A stretch of DNA of 64,000 bases, from assembly GCA_028622995.1 (NCBI GenBank), contig JAJQJQ010000056.1, positions 1,178,001-1,242,000 of the forward strand, written 5' to 3'. The position numbers and the translations under genes are program-made. This stretch comes from Panagrolaimus kolymaensis. Taxonomy: Eukaryota > Nematoda > Chromadorea > Rhabditida > Panagrolaimidae. Shown in pieces: positions 25,158 through 37,410 of this stretch. Positions within the stretch are counted from its first letter, which is position 1, and each line of letters starts with the position of its first letter. The notes beneath the pieces were generated by a model that saw only the letters and a program-made list of their open reading frames with translations, made no database searches and was not told where the DNA came from.

Positions 25158-27140
25158 TTAGAAAAGATTGAGTCCAGCATTGAAAGCATAAATTCGATCC
25201 CATTTAATATTTGGTGGAACTGCACGAGTGTGGCGTCGATAAATGGCTCGACTTTTAAGTGAAAAGCATGTACTTAATCGGCGCCATTGAGAACGAGAAG
25301 CACAGAAAATGGCCTAAAAAGCAAAGATGTAAAAAACAAACCATAAAATAACAATAAAAATTTAAGAAAATGAGTTTAATGCAAAACTCTTAAAATAAAT
25401 AAAAAAAACAAGAATCAAACAAATAAATTACACTTAAATTTTTAAAAAAAAAGTGTGTTCGACAAGTTTTGTGTTTTGATTTATTTCTCACCTTTTTAGC
25501 TCTGGATTGAATCATTTGATGTTCAAGTAAAGCATCAGCAATGCGTTGACTACCAGCATAAAGGGCAAGTACTCGATGATCAGTTTTTGATGCAACTACA
25601 TATCCCGAAATAACTACAACTCCCTCTTCATTGGGTTGTCGAGCAATGTATACGGTTGTTTGAGAATAAAGATATTTAAGGAATGTTGCACGATTATGAT
25701 TGCTTAAAGTTTTATCATATTCCAGAATTTCTTCGATATCTTTTTCATTATTCAATTTTAACGGAGAAATTGTTACTTCTGCAAAAAAAAAGAGAATATT
25801 GAGAAGATTAAAAAAAAGTTTAGTTTAAACTTTAAATCGAAAGGAGCCCCAATTTTTTTCTTTCCGCTGCTGTATTATCTTTTTCTTCCTCCTTTCTTTC
25901 TATTGTTATTTTTTTCTTTGAATGCAAATTTAAAAGTACTAATTTTGTATTTATAAAAAATAAAAATGATGATGACCAGAGATGTTTTAATCGCCAAAAA
26001 ATATTTTTTTAACCGGTTCCGAAAAAAAAAGAAGCTCGTTAAAATAATAATAATGAAATATGAACTTTCGTCCACTTTGACGGACAAGAATCCTATGGGT
26101 CGTCTCATCGTTTTCGTAGGGTTTGGAAACTGCATTTTTTTGTTGCTATCAATGCTGATTGCATTTGTCTCAATCGGACACGACACTTTTCATTGCCACC
26201 AATAATTTTAGGTAGCAAAAGGTTTTGCAACGTCATCAGCAACAATATAAAAAAAAGTTACAAAAAGACAAAAGAAAGAAATTAAACTTTCTCTCTCTCT
26301 TCCTTCTCTGGACAGTGTGGTGTAAAAGAATTTTTTTGTTGGGTAATTTGCACAAACAATTTACTTTCATTTTCACTGACCGGAAAAAGAAAAAGGAACT
26401 TTTAGATAGAAAAGGAAAGAAAAAAATAGCCCAAAAAATCGGGTAAAATAAAAAAAATATTTGAATGCAATAAAAAAATAGTTAAAAATTTGTAAAAATG
26501 TTTTACCTTTGGATGGCCTTAAAACTTTAAGCAATTCTTCAGAATCAACCGAAATTTGATGAAGTTGAAGTCGATCAGCTACAATAAAACCAGCATTATC
26601 TCGAAGGCCCCAATCTGCATCCGAATCAAAAATGTCGATGGTTACATTTTTCTTTAACTCTAAATTCGTTCGACCTAAAGTAGTTTCAGCGAGATGATCT
26701 ACGAGATGTTCAACAATTAAACGTTGTGGAGCATTATGATGCACTTGAACGTAAATTCGTTCCATACGCAAATCTGGAAGTTTATCTTCAATTGAATCAA
26801 TTTTAAATTTTCCATTGACTGCATCGGTGTTATCCACTGTGATAGCTTTTTTAGCGAGAGCTTGTTCAACATGTTGAAAAATAAAATATCCTTGATTTTG
26901 AGCAAATCTAACTATAGCTGCAAGAGCTGCGATTTTACCTAAAAAATAAATCAATCATTCGTTTCAAAACTAAATAAATCAATTAAGAGATTTAAAAAAT
27001 GGCTAACCATCTTGAGAATTTATTTGGGCTATAGTAGTTCCAGGAATTTGATTGAATGGAAATGGAGATTGGACGGGTTGAGCTTGAGCTGATGTTGCAA
27101 TTGTAGTGGGTGAAGAAGACAATCGGGATGAAGTACCCAT
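25158..27140 (-). CDS. DUF1248/YitH-type GNAT-like protein
   Basis: Exons 27140-27008, 26938-26507, 25778-25492 and 25313-25158 give 335 aa. The second half contains a block typical of the nematode DUF1248 / YitH acetyltransferase-like family: an ILEYDKTLSNHNRATFLKYL segment, VYIARQPNEEG, VVISGYVV, and VLALYAGSQRIADALLEH, where the family has a conserved ALYADS-like turn. The N-terminal half (HVEQALAKK..., HNAPQRLIVEHLVDHLAETTLG) is unfamiliar. No signal peptide or membrane segment is seen. Acetyl-CoA binding is inferred from the family only; catalytic residues cannot be assigned from sequence alone. Confidence 0.6.
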
Positions 27141-30080
27141 TATGATAACAAGACGTCAATAAAAGTGATTAGAAGAGAAAGAAAAAAAGAATAATTTTCA
27201 CGCCAAAAAAAAATATGGGAGTCTAATTTTGCGGTGACGACGACAAATTTGTCTTTTTTCTTTCTTCTCTTCTTTTTTTATTTTCTTTCAGCTCCAATAA
27301 ATTGGCGCTCGTTCACAATCGACAACGACGATATATTCAGCAGCGACGACGACGACAGCGGATTGAGAAAAAAGACACTGAATTCAGAATATACGTCGAT
27401 CGTATACGTGCTATCACTGCTGCAGCAGGGTTTATTTTTGTTTCAAACGTTTGTTATTGGCGAGTTTGTGAGCCGTAGGGTTTATTCTTTTCTCAGAATA
27501 TTTATTCTGTGGTGATGTTGGTTGTTAGGTTGTAAGCGGCGGCAAGTGGAGCGCAAATAAAAAGAAGAAATATTATATGCACAACTCCGCCCTCCACCAA
27601 CACAACAGAAGAAGAAGACCACAAAACTGAATCCCAGTAAGTAGAAGTATCAGCAGCAACCACAAGAAAAACCAGCGGCGGCAACGACGTAAAAAACCGG
27701 GTATTAAATTACTTGGCAAAACCTGTAATTAACGTTGTGTGTACATTTTTATATATATCAAAAACAAAGAAACAAAATGTTAAAAACCGCGAAAAGTTGA
27801 TAGAAGAAATAAAGACAAAAATCAGTGTCAATTATCAGATGTAAAGTAAAAATCATGGAAAAAATATTATTTCGGAATTGGCGTAATCGCGCTTAAATAT
27901 GGGTTTATTTAGAACGTGACGATTGGAATAGTTACTGGACTAAAAAAAGGATTTTCTGGTGAATTATTTTTTAAAACTCCGTTATTTTCTAAAACAAAAA
28001 AATAGAATAATCTGATGAGGTTAATCCAAGTTTTAGTTTAATAACCTCGAAGATTACCCCTAATAATAAAAAAATGAAGTGGTGGTCAATATACATAGCG
28101 ACATAGTTCAATGACAATACGAAAAAAACCCATCACAACCCCGCTTCATCATCTTGTACAGTTTGTGGCCTTGAAAAATGGTAAAAACCTATGTCAAATA
28201 AAAAAACTATAACATTATCAAACTTTTGAAAAATATCTTTTTCTTTTACAAAAATGTTTGAATTACGTAAGCAACAAAAAAAAGCATTGCACTGTTGAAA
28301 AAAAAATATTTTTTAGGCCACAAAAATGGAAACTATTTATCTCGCGTTCGTTAAAAAGCGTAAATAATAAAAAAAATAAATAGGTGAATTTGCTCAAGAA
28401 CAACACAAGCCACAAAAATTTTTTGAAATAATAAAAGAAATGAAAGAAAGAAGAATTCAAGAAGGTACAACAACGACAATTGAACTCATTCGGCGACCCA
28501 TAATTTTTTCTTCGTTGATTCATTTTTTAAATTTTTTTATTTTATTGTACTCTTTTTGATTTCCTCAATTCAATTTCAATTGTTTATTACGAAAGAAACT
28601 AACTTATAGATTTTAGATGTTTGATCGAAAAATAACGAGAAACAATTCTTTAGTTTCTTCTTCTAAATGGTGTTGCTAAACCCCGGAAGCAAAAATGAAA
28701 TCAAGAAAGAAAAAAACTAGAAAAATTCTTTTTCTTTTTCACATTAATGCCCTGAATTTGTGATGGCGGTGTTATGTATTTCGTTAAAAATAAAAATAAA
28801 GTAGAAACCAACGTGAAAAAAATGCAGAAAAGAAAATCCGCGTATCGACCTTTTCCAGAAAGAATGAATATATATATTCATAAAAAAAGATTATCCGAAA
28901 AGTACTTAAAAAATTTTTCGGTTAAAATCGATTTTCTGATTTTCAAAGGATCGAAACAAAATCCATAAAAAAAATTTTAACCACAATTTTTTTTTAAAAA
29001 CTCCTGGAAAAAAACGAAGAAATTTTAATTCAATATGTATTTTAGTGGACGACAACAATAAAACATTGACGATGATCATCTGAACACGTTTTCCGGTCAG
29101 CTGTCCGAACAACGACAAATAATGATTGAGAGAAATAAAAAAAGAAATTGCCTATTCGCATGATCGATGATCTGTGAACAGAGAAAGTTATGTGTTCCGG
29201 ATTTACCCCTTTCTGCCACCAACCGAAACAAATCTCTCTCTACAAAAAAAAAATTTGCCTCATAACATACATAGCAGAATATTGTATCAGAAACTCGATT
29301 GTATGTACATACAAAAAAGTGAAAGAAAAAAAAATCAATCATGAAAAAAAGAGATAAAAATTCAAAGAAAATAATTTTTTTTTCTAATTTAAAGGCCATT
29401 TTTATACAAAAATCAAATCATTAAGTAATTCACTTTTTTTTCAAATAAACTTCATTCGACAGTTTCGGACTTTCTATTACTACTCCTTCTTCGTCAACGC
29501 TCACTCACGTCTTCTCATACTTCATTCTTCGCATTTACTTAAATTCAAAAAAAGGAAAAGAGAAATGCATGTAAGTGATTGATTGAGCAGAAAGAAAGAA
29601 AAACGCAATGTCCACCCTTAAAAATATGTATGTTTGATCGAAACGAAAAATGCGTCGTCTGGTCATTTGATTGACCTGAATTTCATTTTAAAAGAAATCT
29701 TAAAATCCACCAACAATTGTGGTTGGTTTTTTGGTTATGAGTTTCTTCTTTGTTTGATATGACGCAAATTTACACACGCGCGATAATTTCGAAAAGAGAA
29801 AAGAAGAGAGAAAATGAACGGAATAAGTAAGAATACAAACATCATCATTTTTTTTTGACGGTAAATTCAAAGGATAAAAAAATGACGAACAATGCCTTCT
29901 TTGTTCATCATCATAATTTTTCTTTACTTTCATGGATCTAGGTTTTCGCCACCATTTATTTTTCAATATGAATCTTGTTCCACCACATACTTGGCGCTAC
30001 GAGGGCCTTCCTCTCGTCGATAACATGTTTTTTAAAATTTAAATGTTTTATTTTAGAAATTTAGTGTAAGCATATAAGAT
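27141..30080. other. 3-kb AT-rich region without recognised gene
   Basis: Upstream of the YitH-like gene. It contains polypurine/polypyrimidine tracts (GAAGAAG, CGACGACGACGAC at about 27320-27360) and many short chance ORFs. No domain, exon chain or RNA gene could be supported on either strand. Confidence 0.5.
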
Positions 30081-30089
30081 ACAATAAAT

Positions 30090-30480
30090 AATAAAAACTT
30101 ACAAACATATTGTTTAATTGAGCGAAAGTTTAGTTTTTTACCAGTTTCAAGCCAATTTGGGTTGCATGTCATAACAATGTCATAATAAACAAATAAAACT
30201 TTCAAAGTTGTCTTACATTTGCCATTGCATCTTGATAAACGTGTCCCTTATAACGGGAAAATCCTGTATAAGTGGAAAGCAAAATTATTTTAGTTCCAAT
30301 GGAATTAACATTGTTAACAATTTATTGATTTTTTATGAAGACTTCAATATCTGCAAAACTATCGTGATAAATTTTAACTTGGTTTTTACGAAGATATGTA
30401 TATTCAACACGTTCTTTTATAATTTCATGACCAAACTAGAGTGGACACATTTATTTTTATTTATTTATTTACCATTAAAT
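30090..30480 (-). pseudogene. Decayed Helitron Rep fragment
   Basis: On the minus strand, frameshifted pieces read STYTGFSRYKGHVYQDAMAN and then TCNPNWLETGK. These match the well-conserved Helitron N region (FTGSPRY...YQDAMAIVRKYG...TFTCNPNWPE). Stops and frame changes between them mark an inactive relic. It is more similar to ordinary Helitrons than the giant gene at the window start is, so it belongs to another family. The sequence up to the piggyBac insertion at 30791 may be part of the same relic but has no clear motif. Confidence 0.65.
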
Positions 30481-30790
30481 TGTTCAATCTTGCTAAAAAT
30501 TAATCCAATAACATGAGAGAGAATTTTTGAATTTTGCACTTTTTTTGTATCTCGTGGGGAAAGAGACAGTAAAATGTTGCATTCATCCATGGTATTTCTT
30601 TCATTTTTTAGTCCTAAATTACTTTATTTCAACTTCAAACAACTTGCTTCACGTTTGGATCTTCGTTTACTTTTTTTCATTATTTTTTATTTATCGCGTG
30701 ATAAAGCAACATTTCTTTCCATTAATAATAACCAGCCAAAAAACAATGCAACATTTTCACCTAAATATGTTTTGTACACTTTCATTTTAA

Positions 30791-31330
30791 CACTCGGACG
30801 GCGGATTGGTACAAACGGTGCAGATTGTAGCCCTGGATTTGGGGAATTTATTCCTCAGCGCAGATTTCAGAAATCGATGTTCTGGAAAAAGTTGTCCCAG
30901 CGCGAATGTTCAGAATGCATTTTTATCTTCTATAGCGGCATATAGCTATTTTTTTATTGACAAAAAATATAAATGTTTTTTGCATTCATAAGCTGAGAAT
31001 CTCTAGTTTATTATGTACTCAAAATATAATTAAAAATTTGAACTTAAAAAAATAATTTCCTTTATCAAACAATAATGGTCCCGAAACGAAATTTTTTAAC
31101 GTATGCAAATTTTTCTGGACATCTCGATCGAAGAATTTTTCATAGAGGCCATATTAATCACCAGAATCTCTAGTATTTTTGGGTATATAATGTTCGTTGG
31201 GTAAGCAATCAAAAGTCCTCTATTTCATAGCAAAATGTATGCGGCATGCTTTTGCGATTATGGTAATTTATCGTTTTTTTCAAAAGTTTTTATTTATATT
31301 TTATTTTTATACATTGTAAAAACATTTTTT
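30791..31330 (+). repeat. piggyBac left terminal inverted repeat
   Basis: The 540-bp left arm pairs with 33798-34337. It contains CTATAGCGGCAT (30930-30941). Short ORFs in this arm have exact mirror copies in the right arm, which confirms the identity of the two arms. Confidence 0.95.
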
Positions 31331-31342
31331 AAATTATATTTA

Positions 31343-33556
31343 TTACAATCTACCCGAAATAACACCTGGATTATTAAAACAAGCTTCACAAAATTTTGGA
31401 TTCTTTTTCGATTGATGTTTAGAGCAAATTACTCCAAGACAAAGTTGGCAGTGATAATTACTTTTGATTGTACAATATTTACAAGTTCCTCCTTTTAGTT
31501 CCCTTGCTGAACTTCTTGTTTGTCGTTGATCAAGAGGAATTGGTTGAACATTTTCCATCGCCGAAGATTTCCCATGGCAATTGACACAGATTGTAATCAA
31601 ATGTTCATTACAAATAGGGGCGTTGCATACTTCACAATTGTTATAATCTCGACCTATTTTTGTACAAACTTTACATCTATTTTGAGTCGATTTTTGGTGT
31701 CCAAGAACTTTTTGTCGAATACTAAAACGAGAAAATTAATTTCTAAATCAAAATCAAATAATAATTTACTCTTCTTGTAATCCTTCAATAGTTTCATATT
31801 TTTTTGTCAACCAGAAATTTCCAGATTCTTTGATTTCTTTTTGATCTTTCATAAGTTGATCAGATAAGTTGTTCAAAAACTCTCTGCGGTTTGCACTATT
31901 GTTAAAAAGGACTGATGCATTTAGAGCTGCAGTATCAATGGTATGCATGAAAACTCGCACAGGCCACCGATTGACTGGAGGAGAAAAAGAATAATTGACA
32001 ACCATTTCATCATGCATATCAACTCCACATTTCATTTTATTGTACTCGTGAATAATAAGGGGTTTTTCATTGCGGGCTTTTTGAATCGAATGATGTTTCG
32101 TTGAATACAAAAAAACTTGTTTAGTTGCTTTAGATTGGAAGCTAAGTAAAGTTTCTTTTTCTCGAAAGACATATTTAACATCCGAAACCTACAAAATATG
32201 GTTTATTTATGAATTTATAAAAAGTAAGGTAAACATACTTCAGATTTTTCTCTTACAAAATCATCTGGAATGCCATGACGATTTTTGCGAACTGTCCCTA
32301 AGAGATGAGTTTTAGAGTTCCATAAAATATTTCCTAATTGAGGTGATGTAAAAAAATTATCGGTGACAATTGTTCTTCCAGTGGATAAATAATTGGATGC
32401 TAATTTGAGAACAATCTAAAAGATTTGTTTTTTATATTTAGAAAGAAATAATTTTTACTTACTCCTTCTCCAAAAGGGCCATCAATTCCATGGTTATTTT
32501 TACCCAGATAAACTTCGCTCTTACACAAAAACTTTGTTTTTGGGTCGACTATGTTGAAAATCTTGATACCATATTTTGCTGCTTTTGATGGGATAAACAT
32601 TCGAAAATTACATCTTCCGCGGAAATGAACCAAAGTTTCATCGACTGTCAAATACTCTCCTGGTTTGTAATATTCTTCGAGATTTCTATTGAAAATGTCA
32701 TAAACAGCACGGAGGTGAACAAATTTATCTTCATAACTCCCATCATCATTTTTCTTTCGGTCGGGTTTGAAGTCAAAACGTAGGCATCTCATCAAAAATT
32801 TATATCTATCCTTCGAAAAAACTAAGTGGGCATCTGAAAACTCTAATTTATTACAAAAAAAAATGCGAATACCCTTACCAAGAGAAGAAGATTTTTTTGT
32901 TGAAAAAATTTCATCAACGGAAGAATTATTATAATTCATAATTCCTAGTTTCAACCACAAGCCAATAAGAGCACGAATTTCTGTTGGATTTGTATTTTTT
33001 ACATCATGGGTGTTTTTACTTTCTCTTTTGAATTTACGTGCAATTTTTTGTAAACCGAAATTTGTTCCTTGAACAATTCTAAAGATAACAAGGGAGGTGA
33101 AAAATTTCAATTAAAAAATTGCTTACAAATTAATTATCCCATCAGAAATCATTGCATCAAAAGCGTCCTTTTCTGAAGCAAAGGTACTTGATGATTCGGG
33201 AATTTCAAAAGTAAAATCATTTTCCACTTGTTCAGGATGCTGAATAGTCCAAGAATTATTATAGTTTCTTTTTCGGGCTGGAACAATGTTTGTTGTTTGA
33301 AGAAAACGACGATTGTCTTCCTCATTAAATTCATTAGCGATAAATTCTTCGTCTTCTTGTTCCTCAACATAATCTTCATCATCAGAAGTATCAAAATCTT
33401 TCTACATAATAAAAGTTTTCAAAAACAAAAGAAAAAAAATAAACAAAAAAATACCTCGCTATCATATTCAGGACGAATTCTAGAAGCAGAAGGTTCAAAA
33501 GGGTTTTCTTCTTCATCACTTTGACGACTTGAATCAAAACCTCTTTTTTCAGTCAT
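31343..33556 (-). CDS. piggyBac transposase
   Basis: DDD transposase that excises and inserts the element at TTAA. Exons 33556-33455, 33401-33127, 33078-32463, 32415-32239, 32188-31770 and 31721-31343 give 655 aa. An acidic N-terminus is followed by the DDE_Tnp_1_7 core with catalytic Asp in TVDETLVHFRGR (~270), VTDNFFTS (~346) and GVDMHDE (~445), close to the positions known for the classical insect enzyme. The C-terminus is a Cys/His-rich domain (CKVCTK, CEVCNAPIC, CKYC, CQLCLGVICSKHQ, CEAC), as in other piggyBac proteins, where it binds terminal DNA. Five short introns have normal GT-AG borders, and the reading frame is fully open, so the protein is probably functional. Confidence 0.96.
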
Positions 33557-33797
33557 AGTTAAAATAAAAAATGCGAAGCAAAATCAAAGCAAAATCTGAA
33601 TAAAGAATGAATATGAAAAAAGGAAATGAATTGAGAAAATTTTTTGAATCTAAAAAATTCATTGCCCTTTGAAAAAAGTGTGAATGACAACAATTGCGCC
33701 TTCAAAACCTTTTTGAAGAAGAAAAGAATAACCTTTGGCGCAGTAAAAGATTCGACCTTATTAATAATAATAATAATAGATGATAAAAATGCAATGA

Positions 33798-34337
33798 AAA
33801 AAATGTTTTTACAATGTATAAAAATAAAATATAAATAAAAACTTTTGAAAAAAACGATAAATTACCATAATCGCAAAAGCATGCCGCATACATTTTGCTA
33901 TGAAATAGAGGACTTTTGATTGCTTACCCAACGAACATTATATACCCAAAAATACTAGAGATTCTGGTGATTAATATGGCCTCTATGAAAAATTCTTCGA
34001 TCGAGATGTCCAGAAAAATTTGCATACGTTAAAAAATTTCGTTTCGGGACCATTATTGTTTGATAAAGGAAATTATTTTTTTAAGTTCAAATTTTTAATT
34101 ATATTTTGAGTACATAATAAACTAGAGATTCTCAGCTTATGAATGCAAAAAACATTTATATTTTTTGTCAATAAAAAAATAGCTATATGCCGCTATAGAA
34201 GATAAAAATGCATTCTGAACATTCGCGCTGGGACAACTTTTTCCAGAACATCGATTTCTGAAATCTGCGCTGAGGAATAAATTCCCCAAATCCAGGGCTA
34301 CAATCTGCACCGTTTGTACCAATCCGCCGTCCGAGTG
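33798..34337 (-). repeat. piggyBac right terminal inverted repeat
   Basis: The 540-bp right arm is the inverse of 30791-31330. It carries the reverse complement of CTATAGCGGCAT at 34187-34198. The transposase start codon lies about 240 bp inside this arm's inner edge, so the promoter may lie within or beside the repeat. Confidence 0.95.
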
Positions 34338-34577
34338 TTAACGGTAAAGGTATGTTATTTTTTTGCTGATACTATTAGCTTGTGCAACCTTTGTGTTTCA
34401 CATTTCAATATTTTCGTGCTAGTTTGAACCTATTTATGCCACACTTGATGTATTACAAGTTTAGGAGGTTATCCAATTACTTTCCTATTTACTGCTTATG
34501 CATAAACTAACAGTTAAAATCCAAATGTTGCATCTTTTCTTACTAATATTTACTATATGCTTGTCTTTTTTAGATCA

Positions 34578-35542
34578 ATGTCATCATTCGCTCCAAGTGA
34601 AATGTTTGTTCCGCTGCAACAACAGCCATCAAACTTTCAACCTCCCATGGGTTACTCGTATGATATGGCTCCTCAACAAGCTGTTCATTATCCTCAACAG
34701 CCATCAAATCTTCAAATGAGCTCTTCATATGATATGGTTTCTCATCAAGCTCATCTTCAAGAACAGCCATCAAATCATCAACTCCAAATGGGATTCTCAT
34801 ATGATATGGCTGGTCAACAAGGTCATCAACATCCACCCAATCTTCATCTTCCTATGGCTTATCCATATGATATGGCATCTCAACACGCTCTTCATCAACA
34901 ACAGCAACAAGAATCATTGTCTCCTTCGGCTTCCTGTGAATCACCAGATGGAACAAGCTCCTCCGTCATTAGCCATCGAGTCTTCGTTGGCAGTTTGCAA
35001 ATTGAGGTACGTATTTATTGTTAGAAGCGTCTCTTATGCTTTATCCACGTGCACCATAAACCATTTACCGCCATCTTAGCATAGTTGTTAAACGTCTTTA
35101 CATGTTATCCAGATTTTAATGATCCTTGTTTTTTAGGTTGATGAAGAAATCGTCAAGAGAGTCTTTGAAAAGAAGGATCCAAGCTATGTTCTCCGTGATG
35201 TCAAAGTTCTTCGTGAATCTAATGGTCAAAGCAAAGGTTATGGATTTGTTACATATGATAACATCGAACATGCTCAAGAAATCCTAAAGAAGGAACCTGG
35301 TACTTATATGTACAAAGGTCGTGCTTGGAATATTGCTCCTGCAATTCGTCGTTATACTCCTCGTGGTATGTTTTCATCTTTCTTTGTATTCTTATTATTG
35401 ATCATGTTCTTTTATAGCTTCTCCTCTTCCTCAAAATCTTGTCTACTATCCATATTCGCCTACTTTGGGACCTTATTCACCTGGCGTTCCCTTTTCTCCT
35501 GCTATGTACCAATATCCCAATGGAACATCATACTTTTTTTAA
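34578..35542 (+). CDS. daz-1: DAZ/DAZL/Boule-type RNA-binding protein
   Basis: Germline translational regulator with one RRM, acting on mRNA 3' UTRs in the cytoplasm. Exons 34578-35006, 35137-35365 and 35418-35542 give 260 aa. Residues 1-135 are Gln/Pro/Met-rich with four or five imperfect ~23-aa repeats built on SYDMxxQQ...PSN. The RRM (~137-220) shows RNP2 RVFVGSLQI and RNP1 SKGYGFVTY, and ends with NIAPAIRRY, the DAZ-family signature. The C-terminal tail is Tyr/Pro-rich (YYPYSP, PYSPGVPFSP), a likely remnant of the DAZ motif region. ATG lies 4 nt behind TTTTTTAG, as for spliced-leader addition. In C. elegans daz-1 acts in oogenesis; that role here is inferred. Confidence 0.88.
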
Positions 35543-36806
35543 AATTGTGGATTGTATTGTATTGTAATTTTATTTGTTTTCCCTTTTTAAAATTATATAT
35601 TATAATTTATTAATGTTTTTTACTTTTTAAAATTAGATTATTTAATGTTTGTTTTCTTTTTTATTAAGTAAAGACTTTGTTGTTCTGCATTTCTGTGTTC
35701 TGACATTTGATACATCTTTATTAGATGAAAGGATTGTGAGCTTTGCGAGCTTTAAGGAGTGCATGCGTGTTCTTGACTCGTCATTATGCAAGTTACGATA
35801 AATGGTTTATGGATGAGTTGGTTTATTGTTATGATACCACTCAGACGTTAATCGTAAACAGTAAAGTTCCAGAAGTGAACGCTTTGTGAATACTCATCAC
35901 CTATCGGTCGGTGAATCCTTTGGAATGCAACTTATGTGGTAATTTTTCTTCTTTAAAAGTAAACAATGTTTATGTGCTTTTTTTAACGCTTATTTTATAC
36001 ATAAAAGTCAATCAGCTAACAATGGAATAATTACAACAAAAAGAAGAAGAAAGGGTTGCACAGTTTTAATAGAAGCTTGAAAACTTAAGCTCGCCATCTT
36101 TGGTCATCACGTCGATCATGATCCCTACAAAGTAATGTTTGTAAAGTTATCTCGCCTTCACATATTATCCACTTTGTTGTCTTCTCATAGAAATATCTTT
36201 ATGTTGCATTGTCTTAGTAATGATTACCACAACTTCCCATGGAATTGCACTTACATGTTCTTAGAGAGAATGTTGCGAGCGTATGCTTATTCAAACCATT
36301 TTATTGTTATTTCCTTTTGTTTATAAATTGTATTTAAAGCGTTGTTGAAGACTCAATAAACAGTGAAGTTTCAAACGAGGAATTTGTTACTTCATCGGAT
36401 GTTTTGTAGTTAGCTCGGTTTGGTCAAGTAAAGATATTTATCAATAAAGTGTATTGTTAAATACAACTAAAAAAATCTACCGATAAAAATCATTGGTTCC
36501 ATTTATATCACGTAATCCATTACGGTAATAACGATTACGACAACTTATAAAGATAAAAAACTTGAAAGCATTAATGGATAAAACAACTTTATTGAACAAA
36601 ACTTAACAAAAATATAACAAAAAGTGATACATAATATTCAGTTTCAAACTATTCAACCAAACGACTCATCGTTGAAATGATAAAGCTTGTTTTAAGTATG
36701 CAATGCATCTCAAAGATAGCTTCATACATTCCTTTCACTGAGACGTTGATTAAAAGTTCAAAAAACAATAAACGAACAACAATAACAAAAGAAGATCATG
36801 ATGATA
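35543..36806. other. Convergent spacer, no gene recognised
   Basis: Contains the DAZ-type 3' UTR and possible AATAAA signals. Its base composition is less AT-extreme than elsewhere and short ORFs occur, but no motif or exon chain could be supported on either strand. Confidence 0.5.
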
Positions 36807-37410
36807 TTATGGCTTCACAGTACATTCCAATACCCAAATTCCTTCTTGTTCTTTATGACCAAGTGAAACAACTTTTAGTTCTTCTCCAATATTAACAAAT
36901 TCAGTATTCTTATCAATCTTTATACGAGTTCCAATACCACAAGTTTCACCATAAACATAACGTTCATCGAAGCTATTGATTTTTGTAATAAAAGGATGAA
37001 GACTTGATGCTCTAAAAAATACTCATACAATAAGAAGTACTAACCAAAACGATAAGCTTACTTGAAAAGAACTACAGGAACTTTAGCACGAATATGAACA
37101 CCACCTTGTAAATCTTTGACAACAGCCATACGTTGAACTTTGATAATACCATAATATATAACATATCCTTTGAGCCTAAAATGAATGAAAATTATTAACA
37201 AGAATGTAAAAATGTAAAAACAAACTCAGGAATTCGTTTTCCAAGAAGATTATCCATATGTTCGATGCATTTGAGTGATCCTCTTCTGAATTCATGCGGA
37301 TGTATGTATAAGACAAAATCGTATTCTTTTGCATAAAAGTTGAACTTATTTTTCACCATTAGTTTTTTGACATCCTTTAGATTCAATTTTGTAAAATTAT
37401 TTGAAGACAT
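36807..37410 (-). CDS. RNA polymerase I subunit RPA43-like protein
   Basis: Exons 37410-37226, 37175-37062 and 37011-36807 give 167 aa. The layout matches the N-terminal Rpb7/RPA43 fold: FVLYIHPHEFRRG, then CIEHMDNLLGKRIPELKGYVIYYG, a strand-rich part with HIRAKVPVVLF, and an OB-like part beginning ITKINSFDERYVYGETCGIG. In RPA43 the corresponding parts are the LHPREL, GGVVLAYSN and VNKVSxxHIGLLVHG blocks. The protein would sit in the Pol I stalk in the nucleolus. It is shorter than usual RPA43 (about 250-350 aa) and lacks the acidic/Lys-rich tail. The match is by eye; RPB7-like stalk subunits are the main alternative. Confidence 0.5.

Larger units (their letters stand above)
30791..34337 (-). 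mobile_element. piggyBac transposon with 540-bp terminal inverted repeats
   Basis: The element is 3,547 bp. It begins CACTCGGACGG and ends CCGTCCGAGTG, flanked on both sides by TTAA (30787-30790 and 34338-34341), the piggyBac target duplication. The outer 540 bp at each end are inverted copies that I found identical over every stretch compared. One intron-containing transposase gene lies between them, with no stops. Intact ends, intact gene and matching repeats suggest a recent insertion. Confidence 0.95.

Noticed and set aside
30806..30991. Small open frames within the piggyBac arms
   Set aside because: They appear twice only because the arms are inverted copies; no coding signal.
34570..34836. 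Antisense open frame with repeats in the DAZ-type gene
   Set aside because: It only mirrors the repetitive coding sequence of the plus-strand exon.
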